Below are positions 45,468 through 59,100 of a DNA stretch of 64,000 nucleotides, piece by piece. Below the pieces are notes generated by a model. The model was not told the origin of the DNA, searched no databases, and saw only the letters and a program-made list of their open reading frames with translations. Source of the stretch: Neurospora tetrasperma FGSC 2508 (Eukaryota; Ascomycota; Sordariomycetes; Sordariales; Sordariaceae); the NCBI RefSeq assembly GCF_000213175.1, contig NW_009799099.1:1315560-1379559 (forward strand), written 5' to 3'. The position numbers and the translations under genes were made by a program. Numbering within the stretch: position 1 is the first letter of the stretch; each line of letters begins with the position of its first letter.

Positions 45468-48215
45468 ATGCGAGTCGTGCCTCCTGTGCTGCGACATGTA
45501 GCTCGCTCGCGCCGCTCCACCATATCGCACTTATACACGGACGCTGTGCACTTACAGGCATCTGGACTACCATCATGCGTCAACTTTTCAACAAGCGCGC
45601 GCTGGTCGAGGTCGTTGACGGCATACGCACTTTCGGAGACTTTGGCGGCGGAAGAGGACCACGGTGTTCGGAATACACAGAAGGCTCGGGGCTCGGCAGT
45701 GCAGGCGCTACCAGGCCAAGCGTCTACCACATACGACCTGTCAGCATGGTCGGGCTTTCGGTCATCCCGCATCGCCAACCATCCCTTCAACCGTGATGAT
45801 TGGGATATTTTGACGGCCACCGAGGAAGACTTGCGCTTCCAGTGTGATATCCTCGCAGATTCGCCCGAGGATGGAAAGCCGCGACTGGTTGACTGGCCAC
45901 AGTATGCGAACGACATCACCCTTTGGTCGTGCATACTTGAGCACTGCCAACGCACCGAAGGAGATGCCGGAGTCGCAGCAGTTCTCGAGGGCCTGCAAAA
46001 ACGGCGAACCTTGACGGAAGTGGAAGGCTCAACTGCCGAGAAATTCTGGCAAGCAATACTAGACGTGGCCGTTCACGATCAAGCAACACTGCACAGTGCT
46101 TGGTCCTATGCTGAGTGGCTCCACAGTCACCGCGGAGTCCTTTGGCCAAACCTCTACGCAGGTGTTGTATCTTTCTTCATAGCACAACAGGATACACAGT
46201 CAACGCTGCTTTGGCACTTACGCCTAAGCTCGTCGTTTTGCTCCGACTCAGAACCCCTTACCCAAGTGCTGAAGCAGTTCATCACTAATTCAGACGCAAA
46301 GGTTCGAGAAATCCTACAAGCACTTTACATGACGAGTGTCCGCCAAAACCTCTACGACGAGATGATTCCTTACCTCTTCGCTCAAGGCGAGGAAGGTATT
46401 GCCCGTGATTGGCGTCGGCTGTTTATTTCTCACAACGACTTGCCAACAACCGAAGCTTCGCGGCCATTCTTACAGTTCTTGGTCGGCTTTCATCCGAAAA
46501 TCCAGTTGACCGACAAAGAACAATCCTTCCTTATACCGCCGAGTAAAGCTGCGCTTCCAAGTAGTGCAGACCTGAACAGCCTGTTAAGGGACGACAAGTC
46601 GCAAGTTGGTATCAACTTCAACTACCAAATCTCCAAAGGTCTGGGTAATGTGTTCGGCATCAAAGAACAAACAGATAATGACAGCTTGGGCGCTAGATGG
46701 TTTGCGACCCTCGACTTCTCCATCGAAACCATCATTGGCACAATCTCGACTCTCGGCTTTTCTGAAATCGGGCCACTCTCGTTACAGTCTATAGCCCGGC
46801 GCGAACCCTCCCCTGGCCGACTCCTTCATCACATTGCACAGCTGCAAGAGTCTGGAATCGGAATTGGTAACTCGAGCTATTCGAAAACACTACAGCACTT
46901 TGCTACAGTTGGCGACGAGGAACTGTTTGAGGGTCTTGTTAATACAACCATGCATCCGGAAGAATTCGACAACTTCACCAAGCACCCTTCATTCCTGAGT
47001 TTTGCTGCTGCGGAGGGAGACTTTCTTCTCTGTCGGCTCCTTGTGGAAGCTAGCCATCTCAGAACAAGGCAGGTTCTGAAGGACTCAACGAACGAAGCAT
47101 TGTTAGTCTGCTTGAAAGCTAACAGCGCTTCAAATATGGTTGGCTTCTTGAATATTATGACCGATGGAAATATCGAAATGATGCACTCTACGGCCGATGC
47201 TATATCAAAACATGTATGCGAAGAAATAGTACCACGGCCTGCGAAAGATGGCGTGGACATTTCCTCCTATGCCACCATGTATAGACGGCTTCTACGATTC
47301 GGATATCCTCTCACGTCCAAGGCTTCTCAGATCATTCTTTTCAGACTCGGACGCGAAGGACTGCATGACGAGCGCGATGATCTTGCATTGGACATTGTTA
47401 GTTTCTATGAGGGTACTCTGGGACCCGAGGGGGGCTTTTTCCGAGTTCACAAGCTCGATCTACCCGACGCAGTCGCTCAGCAATTGCCCAAGTCAGAAAG
47501 GTTTATGAGCCTTCCATCCGGAATGAGCACAACGAGTCCCTACCATCCACTGCATTTGGTTTTTGGTAGGGAGCTCCTGGGGTCAATCATCCGCTGGGGT
47601 TTTCGCAGTTCCCGCGGCATGCCTCGGGATGCAACAGAATTTTCGAAGCCAGAACACTTCTTCTTCGCCCGAGGCATCAAGCTCGTAGCAATGCTCAAGG
47701 AGAAGGGAGTGCGGGCCGATGACTCTTGGGCGCGCTCGGTAATTGTCCCGGCTCTCACCGTACTTTTGGTTTCAGGCGAGATCAAGCGCTTTCACCGGCC
47801 CCCAAAACACGGGCATCACTATGTTACCCCGAAAGTGAGGGAGACGCTATCGCTCAAAGAAGCCATCAGGTTGTGTAATTATGCCTGGGGTTCCTACGTC
47901 CTGGAACGTTTGCCCGAGTTGGTTCACCACTCAATGAAGGAGTGGAAGCTCAAGCTGAAACAGTCCCAACCAGAACTGTTCATACCTCATAAACGCGAAT
48001 ATGCGGTGGGGAGCAAGCTGTGGGTGAAGTATGGCCCCGGCGGTAGGCCACCGTTCGCCACAAAACTTAAACATCAACATCGACAGCAACAAGAGGAAGC
48101 AGACGCCAATCTAGTCCCAGATGCGCAAAGCTCAAGCGTTTGGAAAAGCTCAAAAGCCAAGACGGAAGACGATTTTTTCCAGGATTTTGAGGGCTTCGAT
48201 CGCTTCCTCAAGTAA
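45468..48215 (+). CDS. large probable mitochondrial protein, 915 aa, unknown function
   Basis: One exon. The first ATG in frame is at 45468; upstream open codons lack ATG. The N terminus MRVVPPVLRHVARSRRSTIS is Arg/Ser-rich without acidic residues, a strong mitochondrial targeting signal, and no membrane helix follows. The body is alpha-helical in feel, with helix pairs of about 30-40 residues (SLQSIARREPSPGRLLHHIA, LLCRLLVEASHLRTRQVLKD) resembling the pentatricopeptide-type proteins that serve mitochondrial gene expression in fungi, although I cannot define repeats. The C-terminal part ends with a Lys/Gln-rich tail and DDFFQDFEGFDRF. The shared promoter with COX7 fits a respiratory role. Family assignment is inference. 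Confidence 0.6.
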   Translation: MRVVPPVLRHVARSRRSTISHLYTDAVHLQASGLPSCVNFSTSARWSRSLTAYALSETLAAEEDHGVRNTQKARGSAVQALPGQASTTYDLSAWSGFRSSRIANHPFNRDDWDILTATEEDLRFQCDILADSPEDGKPRLVDWPQYANDITLWSCILEHCQRTEGDAGVAAVLEGLQKRRTLTEVEGSTAEKFWQAILDVAVHDQATLHSAWSYAEWLHSHRGVLWPNLYAGVVSFFIAQQDTQSTLLWHLRLSSSFCSDSEPLTQVLKQFITNSDAKVREILQALYMTSVRQNLYDEMIPYLFAQGEEGIARDWRRLFISHNDLPTTEASRPFLQFLVGFHPKIQLTDKEQSFLIPPSKAALPSSADLNSLLRDDKSQVGINFNYQISKGLGNVFGIKEQTDNDSLGARWFATLDFSIETIIGTISTLGFSEIGPLSLQSIARREPSPGRLLHHIAQLQESGIGIGNSSYSKTLQHFATVGDEELFEGLVNTTMHPEEFDNFTKHPSFLSFAAAEGDFLLCRLLVEASHLRTRQVLKDSTNEALLVCLKANSASNMVGFLNIMTDGNIEMMHSTADAISKHVCEEIVPRPAKDGVDISSYATMYRRLLRFGYPLTSKASQIILFRLGREGLHDERDDLALDIVSFYEGTLGPEGGFFRVHKLDLPDAVAQQLPKSERFMSLPSGMSTTSPYHPLHLVFGRELLGSIIRWGFRSSRGMPRDATEFSKPEHFFFARGIKLVAMLKEKGVRADDSWARSVIVPALTVLLVSGEIKRFHRPPKHGHHYVTPKVRETLSLKEAIRLCNYAWGSYVLERLPELVHHSMKEWKLKLKQSQPELFIPHKREYAVGSKLWVKYGPGGRPPFATKLKHQHRQQQEEADANLVPDAQSSSVWKSSKAKTEDDFFQDFEGFDRFLK

Positions 48216-48935
48216 CAGTAAGAAGCAGTCAAGCTGCTGCGGGATACACAGTACCGACCTAACTACCCATCATTTATTTCATAATTTGTCCTCCGACTTT
48301 CGATATGTGACCGCATTTTGCATACCTTGCGGTCATGTATTTGTACAAATACGCAGAGGGACCTATAGACGATAGAAAGCACGGATTTCCCAAGATCATG
48401 GTTTACAGGACATGACGAGAGCAAGGAAGGGAGAGCACGAGCTTCCGCGAGGAGGAACAACAGAACAGAACAATTTTGCTTGGGTCTGAAACAGACAGAC
48501 GCTTTGCACGAAATGCACATACTGGGGAATTGTTTACATATCTGATTTTCGTTTCAACCGTACACACACGACAATTTAGCCTAGTACATATATTCAGGTA
48601 GCAAGAAAGATGCTCACACGAGACAGCCACTTCCGTCATTGGAGGAAGGGTATCCACCATTAACGCTCTACCTTCACTAACCAGATACTACATACCCTCT
48701 TGAGCAATGTTTGCTCAACCTCATGCCATCCAACCGCCGGCGCTGACTTCCATGACTGGTTCAACGAGGACCAGTCGCCAACAGTACCCGGAGTTCCATG
48801 TCATGTCCCTTTTCCCTCATTTCTGGGGAGAGCACATTTCCCTTTTCCACTCACTCACCTAAAACGCCGCACAGTCCAGCTAGGTAGGCAGTCAGTATTG
48901 CATAAGCCAGTGAGTGAACAAGTGACGTCCGGGTC

Positions 48936-48966
48936 TGGCTTGGCTGGCTGGCTGGCTGACTGGCTG
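48936..48966 (+). repeat. TGGC tetranucleotide repeat
   Basis: About seven copies of TGGC/GGCT with two substitutions. Confidence 0.8.
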
Positions 48967-50325
48967 ATAGACCGATGGGCTGACGCAAGCAAGGCGCTTA
49001 GCTGTCTTCCTCCATCAGTCCTGCACGCATTTACTCGCTTTGACTGGTCTATCGTTTAGTCATCTAGTCATTTACAAGCGGGGTCGGAGGAGAGGTATTG
49101 TAACGGCTAGTGAAAGGGACTACACTACACTAGTAGGTAAAGCAAACCATTCAACGTGTCATAAACTGCCGGTGTAGAAAGTGGAAGGATGAAGGATTCG
49201 AGGGGGAGTGGAAAAAAAGGAGGGGGTATTTAGATCCTCAGGACGCTTATAGGCTGAGTAAACGCCCAGTGTTGAAGAAGAAAAGGATGAGTGTGAACTC
49301 TTAGTCAAAGTCAGATATGACTTGTTATCGGAGGTGGAGTGAATTGAGAAACAGCTACATACTGCATTTTGACGCCAGGGTTTTGAAAAGCAGCATTGAA
49401 GGACGATGGGACACTCTTCAATAGAACCACTCGGATCCACCCAGCAGAAGCCATTTCTCTGGGAGTTACTGATGGTGATGGCGGCGAAGCTACAACACAG
49501 CTCAAACCAACTTCGGCATGTTATCTCGAGGCGAGAGTGACATCCAATGCTATTTGCAAAGATGAACTTCATGACTGGGCAGGAAGAAAAGTACATAGTG
49601 TAGATGGGCACAGCCCAATCATGCTTTCTAGTTTGAAGATGAAGAGCGCAGAATGTGTCCTATACCAGGCGGCCACATTCCCCTACCTACCCCAAGATCT
49701 TGGTCTTTGTCTTGCTAGCTTTGGAGCTTTTGAGCGAGGCTAACCTGGCTTGCCTGGCTAGCTTGGAGCTGGGGAAGCGCCCTACGCCCCAGGCAGATGG
49801 CGGGACGGGACACGGGAAAACAAGGTACATGGGAGTATGTTTCTCTGCCTTCTTTTAGTGTACACTGTACGCTCATGAGGTGGGTTAGGTACACTAGAAT
49901 GGTGACGATAACGGAAAGCCTTGAAGGGGGGGGGACCACGATCGACTCATCGAGTCATATCCTCATCCCCATTCGATCAAGCTGAATTAGTAGGCAGGCA
50001 TGGTATGGTATGGCATAGAAAGAGTGGGAATGAATGACTGAAGATAGGGGTTGCCTAGTCATCAAGAGGAGACAGGTTTAAGAAAATCATATAACACTAC
50101 ATAGGTAGGTACCGAACGAAGAAAGGCAAGGTAAGCTTGGAGTGTTGGGAAGGCAGTCTAAACGTGATGGATGTTCAGCTAGCTTGACGAAGAGCTGATG
50201 ATGGAAGAAGAAAATGGGAGGAGTGAATGTTCTGGCAACTCCCCGATTATTTCCTAATTGTGACCTCCGTCGGATAACTCAGGCCTAGGCATACGTTGTA
50301 GTATAGTGTAGTTACTAGGCAAGGT

Positions 50326-50382
50326 GTCTCTGTCTCTCTCTCTCTCTTTTTTCTCTTTTTCTTCTTCTTTTTTTTTTCCTCT
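50326..50382 (+). repeat. polypyrimidine tract with (TC)n
   Basis: A nearly pure T/C stretch including about eight TC units and runs of T6-T11. Confidence 0.85.
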
Positions 50383-53300
50383 CGGGTTTATGAAACGCAA
50401 TGGCCACCAAGAACAGGTCTTAATTTCGTCTTTCAGTAATCCCCGAATGACGTATAGGTAATCCAGCAACAAGGCAGCAACCCACGCAACAATATGTCGT
50501 CTATCTACACCTTGTACCCACTCAGAGCCGCAAAAACGATGACTCAAAAAACTTCACACCACTTGATGATCACGTTACCAGATACTGAACCATCCGAGAC
50601 CCTCCAGAGGAACCAGAAGCTCTACCAGTAGACAGAAGAGGACTCTCTCCGAAACAGGACAATATGAGCACATGTTCCCCATATCCTATCCCAGGCGCTT
50701 GGTGTTCAACTATTCGACTTGTTCGATGGTTGTCTAGGACGTTGTCGGTGGCCAATAAAATCTGCAAGAGCCCCTGTTGCGGCGAGCTTTTGGGTACCTA
50801 GCTTCTACACTAGGTAGCTTGGCGTAGATACGACAGGGGTCTTTTGGTGGTACCTCTACGCCTCACGATGCTTTCACGGGATTGACACTAATAGCGGGTG
50901 ATACTACCATCCATGGTTCGTTCGTTGCAATTCTTTCGATTTTTCCAGCTTTCGAGGTGGATTCCAGCAGAGAAAGACACTGACTCGAAATTCAACAGGG
51001 CGGAGGACTCCATCATCATCGCCCTTGTAACTCGTGTGATGTTGTGGGCAAGCAAAGCTGAAGAGTTGATGAGTTGTACAAAACTCGGGGCAAATAAGCG
51101 GTTGATGCGGTTTTGTAGCGACCGCAACTGAAAAGTGCCACGTCACTAGCCTCACCCTCACTTTCCCTCGCAAAACCTACCACAACAATATTTCACTTTG
51201 AGTATGGCGAAGCAATAACGCGAGAAGTTGGTTGGTCCAGTCATCTTCGTTTCTTCGCTTTTTTGAGTTTACTCGCCACACCCATGGACCCGACCGGCCG
51301 GCCACGGCCTAAGGGGGCACGCAGCCACAGTGCAGTGTCTCCAGCAGTTCGGGTTCGATTTTCTTGAGAAGGATTCGGAACGAGGCGTATCTGGAACCGA
51401 GGCCCAGTGGCCCAAAAGCCGACAGCATAGATCAGACCCAATTCAATTTTTCTTCTTTTCTTTTTTTATCGAAGGAAGCCCTGTAGCGCATGCGATGCGA
51501 ACTGGATGATTGGTGTTATTACGTAGGTACCTCTAGGTTAGGTCGCTGGCGTTGGTTTCTGGTGGAGACTTTCCGGCGAAGATAACCGATGCCCCCCTGG
51601 GCGATGGAGGCTCACCTCGTAGCAGTGGCATCGAATTCGAACATTTCTCTGATCATCGACAAACTTGTCAATGAGGGATTGGATGTCCAATTTGTTTCTT
51701 GGGAAAATTGAAGGACATTGGTATGCAGAATTCAGCTTGCTTGGTCCACCATCCTACAAGTATGCACAGTAGATGACTGACTATGTAAATTCAAAGTTCC
51801 TCATGATACCCCCTTGTGGTTGCTGATGCACAACCGTTGGCCTCAAGCAAGGTACCGTATGTAGTGTACGATCGTGAACCCACACCCCGTGTATGTAGTT
51901 CGCTCTGTTGTGATGTGATGGGCGAAAGAAAAAAAAAAAAAACCCTGACGTTTATCACGTGGAGTTCGGTTTTCTCCAACATCCGCACCGGAATTTCTGC
52001 AACAGGCCATATAGTGTAGAATAACACTCCGTGCTCCTGAGATTTGAAGTCAGCAAGATCACAGAAGATCCGGCCTGACCTACCCTTTTCAGTAGGCGTG
52101 AAGTCCAGAAGGGTGTTTGGTCACTGTGATTGGAAAATGAAGACCCCTCCAAATGCTCCAACTCCTCCAAAACTTCGCGACACCCACTGGCAGCAAGCCA
52201 AAGTGATTGGTTACAATTCCTCCTCATTTTCCGTCCAATGAGACTGACCTTGTGCGCCGCATCAGGACATTGAACAAGGGATGGATCGACGAATGGTAGC
52301 GTGGATTTGGGCGGCTGTCGAAACGATGGCTTTTTCGACGATGCCCACTGGGCGGTTTACGGCAGGCGAACAAATCCCCGACTTGCAGAATCCATTGGCT
52401 TCCGAGATGCTGGGGTTCATGTACCTACCGGTGAGCTATCATTCCTGTGTCTTTAAACAAGGAGCGAAGTCTGTTCCAGTGAGACACAGCAGGGCAACCA
52501 CACGATGTCTTCAATGGTCGAATGCCCCAGTGGTCCCCATCAGTGATCCATCCACCCCTGACTAAAGAATGTCGTGCTTCCCCAGAACAACGTGGGTGAC
52601 ATGGCCCCGATAGCTTACGGACGGACGCTTGCTTGCAATGAACTGATGGATCAGCAACCCGTCCGTCGTGCTTTGCTCGTCACGACAATGACTTGTAGCG
52701 ATGACGAATGAATGAGCCTCGACAGACCGGTTCCACGGGAGCGAACGCCGCAGGTTAGATCTGGGACACCCCGCGAGTCTGCTACCCTTTGCGTACAAGG
52801 ACTCACTCGGTGCGAGGGGACAATCGGCTCGCTTGTGGTGTCCTTCAATCTCTCTATCCCGTCTTGCACGGACAGGATTGACACTTGATTGACACGACAC
52901 ACAGGTCGCTACGGGCGTTGTGCGATGTGCGCAGACCAGACTGGGGACCTGGAGCTGGACGGGATGTAGACGGATGACGAGATGGGCGATACATTGACGA
53001 TGGACCGCGGGGTGGGAGATTTTGTGTTATCTGTGCCATGGTCTCGGTATTGGGGTGATGGTACTGACGCCGCCATTATACCTGAAATTATACCTCGGAC
53101 AGGACCCGTCCCCCCTCGTTTCCTTTCTTTTGCCGGCGAGTTCATTTAGCACCTCCGGGGGATCAACGACATGGATCCTGTCATTTTGAAGAGCGTAGGG
53201 TGTTGTTGATGACATTTTGCTCGAAATCCTTAACGGCCTCAGGGGTTCTTGTGATCGGATCAAAGGTCGAAAAACATACATAGTTGAGCCCATCACGGAC

Positions 53301-55353
53301 GCACTAGTTTTCTCATTCCCGATGGCTGGCCCGGCGTGTGAGAGAACTTGATGGGGTTGAGGACGTCAGAGATTCCAACTTTTCCTTAGGTCTGGGTGGG
53401 TATATGACGAAGATATCACACCAAGACATGGTGTTCTCGCGAACCCCTGAACTCGTGGTTCGTAGATGACCCTGAGATGAGGGCGCAAGAACCCCGCGAT
53501 AACCATCCATGGAACCTTGCCGTCCATCAAATTCCCGTGCCGCTTTGAGCCGATTGACTTGTCTATTCTGATGCCGAAAGCCAGGGACATCCATGGCTAT
53601 GAGATATCTGGACAGTTGGAGAGCGCAGATGGCCAGATAAACGGGCCGGGGTCACTGCTCTTCATATCCCCAGTCGGCCTAGATGGTCGGCCAAGGGGGG
53701 CGCGGGGGCTCATCACCATCACGCAAATTTCTTCTGACAAGGTACTAAGCAGCGATCTCCAGGCTTTGAATGGAGGCTCTGGGGATGTCCAGGAAGGGTC
53801 TACATAGTACTACACAGCAAAGGAGTAAGAGGATCGAATGCGACCAGAGATTGAGGAGAGGGGGGAGGGTAGCATCGAACAAAATCCCGTTGTTAACTCG
53901 CGCCCAATGGCACACTTGACATTGACTTCTAGGTGCTCATAGGGCAACTCCACATGCATATTCCAGGGCTGTCTTTGCCTGTCTTTGGTTGTCGTTTTGA
54001 GCATGAGGCGGCACAGCCGCTTAAGGACACGCACTCTTTGCATTCGACATTGTGAAAGTTCAATGAGATGTTCCTTTCATGTTCGCGTGATGCAACCGAG
54101 GTCGGTGTTGATTCAGTTGGTAGGTACCCAACTTTTCTGTAGCGTCAGGTACCATACCGCAGTACAGCCTATAGCGTAGGGACAGGCAGGGCAGACAAGT
54201 GGAAGCCAACAGGGAAAGACACAGCGACAGATTTGACGCTCCAGGTATCTCCACTCTTCCCGCTGCAGGTGGACTGAATGCTATTGACACCATGCAGCCA
54301 GCCCAACCAACAGCAACGACGCTTTTGCCTTTTGACAGCTTCTTCTTTCCTCTTCTCAAGCCACAAGAGGTCGCCAACTTGGACGCAGATTGGACACGCC
54401 ACGGCTCTCCACCGCGTCTTCGCCCCTCTTCTCTCTCCCAACTTTCAAGGATGACTCTTCACTCAGTTCCCTCACTCCTCCCGCCCTCCCTCCCTCTTTT
54501 CTTCGGGCATCTTCCAGGTTGTCGTCGAAAGATCGTCAAAAATGCCATGTGCACAACGCATCATGTCAGTTTTTGTAAGCACTTCCAGCCGACGTCTTTC
54601 TCCGTCTCGTCACGTCGCTCATGCTGAACATGGTCAAGAGTCAGGTGTTGTTGTTGTTGATGACTTGACAACACTTTATCCTGTCTACGCCACCCCGAGT
54701 GTCAAAAGATAGCAACACGGGGCTGCCTACATCGGCACTAGCATCCGTCTCTGCCATGATGGAATTAAGGTACTGCCCTGTATGAGTGGAATTACACCAC
54801 GATTGAGGCCCTCCAGACTATGGCCCATTGAGGTTCCCAAGTTAACTGTTCCCACCGATGGACTGGCCATTGTACCAACCCTGGTCCTTGTACCCTTCCA
54901 CCCATACATGTCCGCATGGTCGGGTGTACTTTGGATGAACATGGTCGACATTTCCCAAGCACATTGTCGCCGACCTTGTCCATCTCATTGGCGGCAGATC
55001 CTTACTCTACGCGGCAAGTCGGGAACATGGGCTCTTTTTGCCGCGCTATTGATATCTCGACTTTAGGTACATACCTTACACTACTGCCACTCTACAGTAC
55101 CTACCTACCTCTACCTCATGAGCTCTTGTCTTGCCTTCACTACCCAACTAAATGAATCTTCCCACTACCTTGTCATCTCACCCTCTCTTCCCTTTTCTTT
55201 TCTCGAGGTAGTACCTCTCCCGCTTGGCTGCCGTCACACTCCCTCATTACTACCTCTACCACTTCAAACCAGCTTGACTGTACCACAGGGCTTCCACGTT
55301 GTAACTGAATTGAGACTACTATCCAGTTCCGACAAGTTCTCTAAACTACCTAG

Positions 55354-55421
55354 GTAAGTGTATCTACTCTGTCTGCCTGGGCTCACACGATGTTCCCTTT
55401 CTTTTCTGTTCTGTTTTATAG
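55354..55421 (+). other. possible 5' UTR intron of the 1560-aa gene
   Basis: A strong GTAAGT donor follows CTAG at 55354, and a pyrimidine-rich stretch ends in TTTTATAG at 55421, giving 68 bp. The region before and after is leader-like. No clear branch site is visible, so this is tentative. Confidence 0.3.
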
Positions 55422-56126
55422 ATGCTACATCCGACGACGCCTTCCCTGATGCGTATCCGTATTTTTCCCACATTACTACACATCACTATGTGCTGTGATA
55501 CCCTCCATCTCTTCAACTTCACCTAACCCCCACCAACCATACACCCTCCATCCCGTCTTGCATCGTTTCCCAATACCACTACAACACATACACGAACAAA
55601 AACACCTGAACCACCCCCTGGCCCCAAGAAAATATTCGTGGCCCACCATCACATTTCACCCATACTCAACCACTTACACACCAGCCCCGATGCGGGGCCC
55701 ATGGTTCCCACGAATTGAAAGACTAACTAGTAGTAGAGCATCCATCCAGGGACTACTGAACCATCATTCCTTTTTCTCAGCCTCTTTCTTCCAAATTCTT
55801 CCGTCCGTTTGTGCTTCCGGTCATCATGGACATTGCTTAATCTACACGCTACTGTCAAAAAATTGTCGGGTACCTTAGCTCCCGGTGGAATACTGATACG
55901 GGATCAACACTTAATTGCCACGGGCAGGATCGAGCACCGGTGTTCCGCTATACGACTAGGCTTCTCCCGCTGCGCTGGTCACAGCCTCCCGTCCCTGAAC
56001 ACATACTCCCAGCGCGGTAGACTTTGGTTGTGTTACTCCTGCACAGCATTCATGTCGTGGACCACGGAGCAAGAGTCTTAGTATGGTCAAATTAGCCGGC
56101 CTTCCTCTGTGGAATATAGGATCACA

Positions 56127-59100
56127 ATGGCTTCCGAAAGACCAGGACTTAGTCTTTCAGGCTTGCCAGCTGATAGCAGGCTCAAGAATCCCGGTACTAT
56201 AGCGCCACCCGGTTCCTTATTGTTGAAGAAGAGAGGAGGAGAGCCAAGCACCGAACGTGCCAGGACACTACCACAGCCCAAGATGCCTAGTAGGCTACCG
56301 CAATCTTTGCCGCAACGGCGACCCTCCGATACCCAACCGGAACCCATTCAGCCTCGGGTTACAGCTGGAATCAAAAATTCAAAGGCTTTGGGCAACACCA
56401 CGTTGATTACATCAGCAGCATCCAGCCGACTACCCGCGCCGACCATGAAACCTCGAAATGTGCTGAGGAGGAAGAACTCAGGGCTATCACAAGAAGTAGT
56501 GAACAGCATCCGCAAAGGCTCCCGAGACGAGACTGGAAACCATGCCAAAACAAGGCCGTCCTCATCGTCTTCCAACCCCCGGTCTCAGACCTCAATCGAC
56601 TCCTCAGCCAGTTCGCGCTCCGAACTCAACCCAACAATGAACACGATGGAAATCCAAGCAACTCACCAAGTCGAAGTTGCGGCAGGCGCGCCGCAAGCAC
56701 CAACATTATACCCAGAGCTGGACAGATATCGCGACGTCAAAGCGCCAGCCTGCAATGGAAGCCTCAGCATTGAGGTGCCGTACCTGCTAACAACTCACGA
56801 TCTCCCTCCCCCTACGCCCTTGTTCTCCGGATCTAGCAGTCAGATGAGTGGCTTCAGCAGTAGTCCATGTACAAGATTCTCCGAGTCACCAGGACCTGGT
56901 CCGTATAGTCGAGACACCACGCCTACGTCCATGTCCTCTCAGTCCCCTGGTATGGTGGCGCCTTTACGATTCCCCGGAGCTGGCGTCAGGATGAGACAGG
57001 TTGACTCGACCCAAACAAGACCGCCTGTCAGCAGAAGAAGAGGAGGAAGCATATCGAATGAGTTGGATCTTGTCAGCGCTGACCCTCAGGGTTTACCATC
57101 AGTCAGGGAATCCTTGACCTCGTCGTCATCCAACTCGACAGTCCGTGAGCTTGAGAGGAAGGATTCCAAGAAGAAGAAGCAGTTATCACCCCTTGCGCCT
57201 AGCCCACCACTACGTATTTCGTCACACAAGTTTACGAAAAGCCACGATGGAAGTTTATCCGCACTAAGGCCCTGGCGTGCGCCACCGACCCAGCCAACGG
57301 CACCAGCAGCGGCAGCAGCAGCGCAACTTTTGCCAAAGCCAGCCTCTTTCTCTCGACCTCGTCCCGCCCAAGCTGCCCAGCAGGCTGCGCCGCCTAGAGG
57401 GCAGCCTCCTCGCCGCCCGAGCAGAGATGGAACTCCGGACCTTCACTCTCAACTAGGTCTGCCCGTGCCCGTTATTCAGAGTAACTTGACATCTGCGCCA
57501 TCTGAAAAGAGATCAAGCCGACTTCTGGCACCAACAACCATCGCCAGGCCTGGCTTGCTCTCATCAACTTCCGACACGCACATCCATCTCCTAAGGCCAT
57601 CCATAACCAGAGAGGCAACACCAGCCCCAAAAATGTCCAGGATGGGGGCAGATGCAACTACCATCAAGGCCGAATCAGGAAGAACTACTCGTACGCCAAG
57701 TCCTGGTGTATCGACCTTAAGACGCTTCCCCCTTTTCGGACGACGGACAAGGACAACCCAAGAGGTTCCTCAACAGAAGGATGAGAAAAAGCCGCCCAGG
57801 AAGGGCCCTGCCGCGGGAACTGGCCACGAAGGCTATGGGCGCGTCGGGCCAGCACGCCGTAGGAGTAACAGCCTTGCAAACACCGGCCTAGCGATCCCTG
57901 GGACGATGAGCTCGCAAGAGAGTATCGGGACTAACGATTCCTTCTTGTTGGAAAGGATGGCACCTGTCGTTATTGCAGGCGGCGAAATCATTGAAAACAG
58001 GAATGTTGGTTCGGAAATGAGCCGGACGGAAAGCAGCCAAAGTATCACGCGCGAACGACCCAGCGTGGAACCGCAGAACGGCTCGCAAGTCTCTCTTAAC
58101 TCTATCCCTCGGAACACACTATGGCCGTCTGCATTCCCTCGCGCTGGTCAACATACCCAGAGCTCGTCTATCAGCAGCTGCAGACCCTCTGAAAGTAGTG
58201 AGTCTGAGGCCCCAGTCCTCAAATCGACGTTGGCTTTGCGGAGATCTATACAAAGGTTGAAGTCTGGAGAGAAGGAACCCCCGAGGATTCCGGCTCCTAT
58301 CGTCACTCAACCCCATGTTACGTCTCCCTCGATTACTAGTATTGACGCCAGTGTCCTCGTGACGGACGACTCCATGCTGGCCCCGTCGATCGACGCCGCC
58401 CAGGGCATCAAGGCATCAGAAGGATCCAAGAACCTTTCTGGACCCAAGCGTCTGATGAAGCGAGCTCGTTCTCCGCGAAAATGGAACTTCTTTGGAAGGA
58501 ATCACAGTCAACCTGCTCCGGAGACGAAGAAGGTGGACATTCCAGAGAATGCAGCTCCGGTGGCTGCTGTGGCGGCTACAGTCAAGGTCGTCCAAAACAA
58601 GCCGTTAGCATTCTATACTATGATGGACTCATCTGAGCAGGAAGATACCGATATCCCGGACTTGGAGGAAGTTCTTCGCGAAGCGAAGAGCTCGGATTCT
58701 CCAACTCACAAGCAAATCCCTGACTTGCGGAACAAGGAAGTGGAGGAGCGCCGACCTTCCGTGACGCAAGAGAATGCGCATTCAAGCTTTTTAACTTCAG
58801 AAGCCAGCGCCCAGGTTCCATCGGTCGTCGAGTTCGAACACATGTCACCGGTTAAGTTTTCTAAGCTTCCAACGCCTTCGTCGAGGCCTTCATCTGTTGC
58901 AACGCAGGCCGGAATCACCACCAGTCCTGTACAGGGCCGCCCGAGCCGACTTGCTCAGGTCGGTCGGATTCCAAAAGTCGTCAGTGCTCGTGCCGAACAA
59001 ATATCACCCAAGAGTTTCTCTCGGCCGTTCCACAGACTTAGTACTCAAGTCACGCCGTCTAAGATGGACCTTCGGGATGCATATTCCGTAGCCAAGGGAC

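Larger units (their letters stand above)
48216..56126. other. 7.9-kb spacer without a supported gene
   Basis: The longest gene-free stretch here. Open frames are short, overlap on both strands and show no family match. It holds TGGC repeats (48936-48966), a polypyrimidine tract (about 50326-50382), TACCTAG/CTAGGTA inverted repeats (50795-50816), GGTACCTCTAG (51527-51537), an A14 run near 51930, and CTACCTACCT runs near 55100. From about 55000 on it is C/T- and CACCA-rich like a long 5' UTR, with a possible UTR intron. Long leader or noncoding transcripts are plausible but not shown. Confidence 0.45.
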
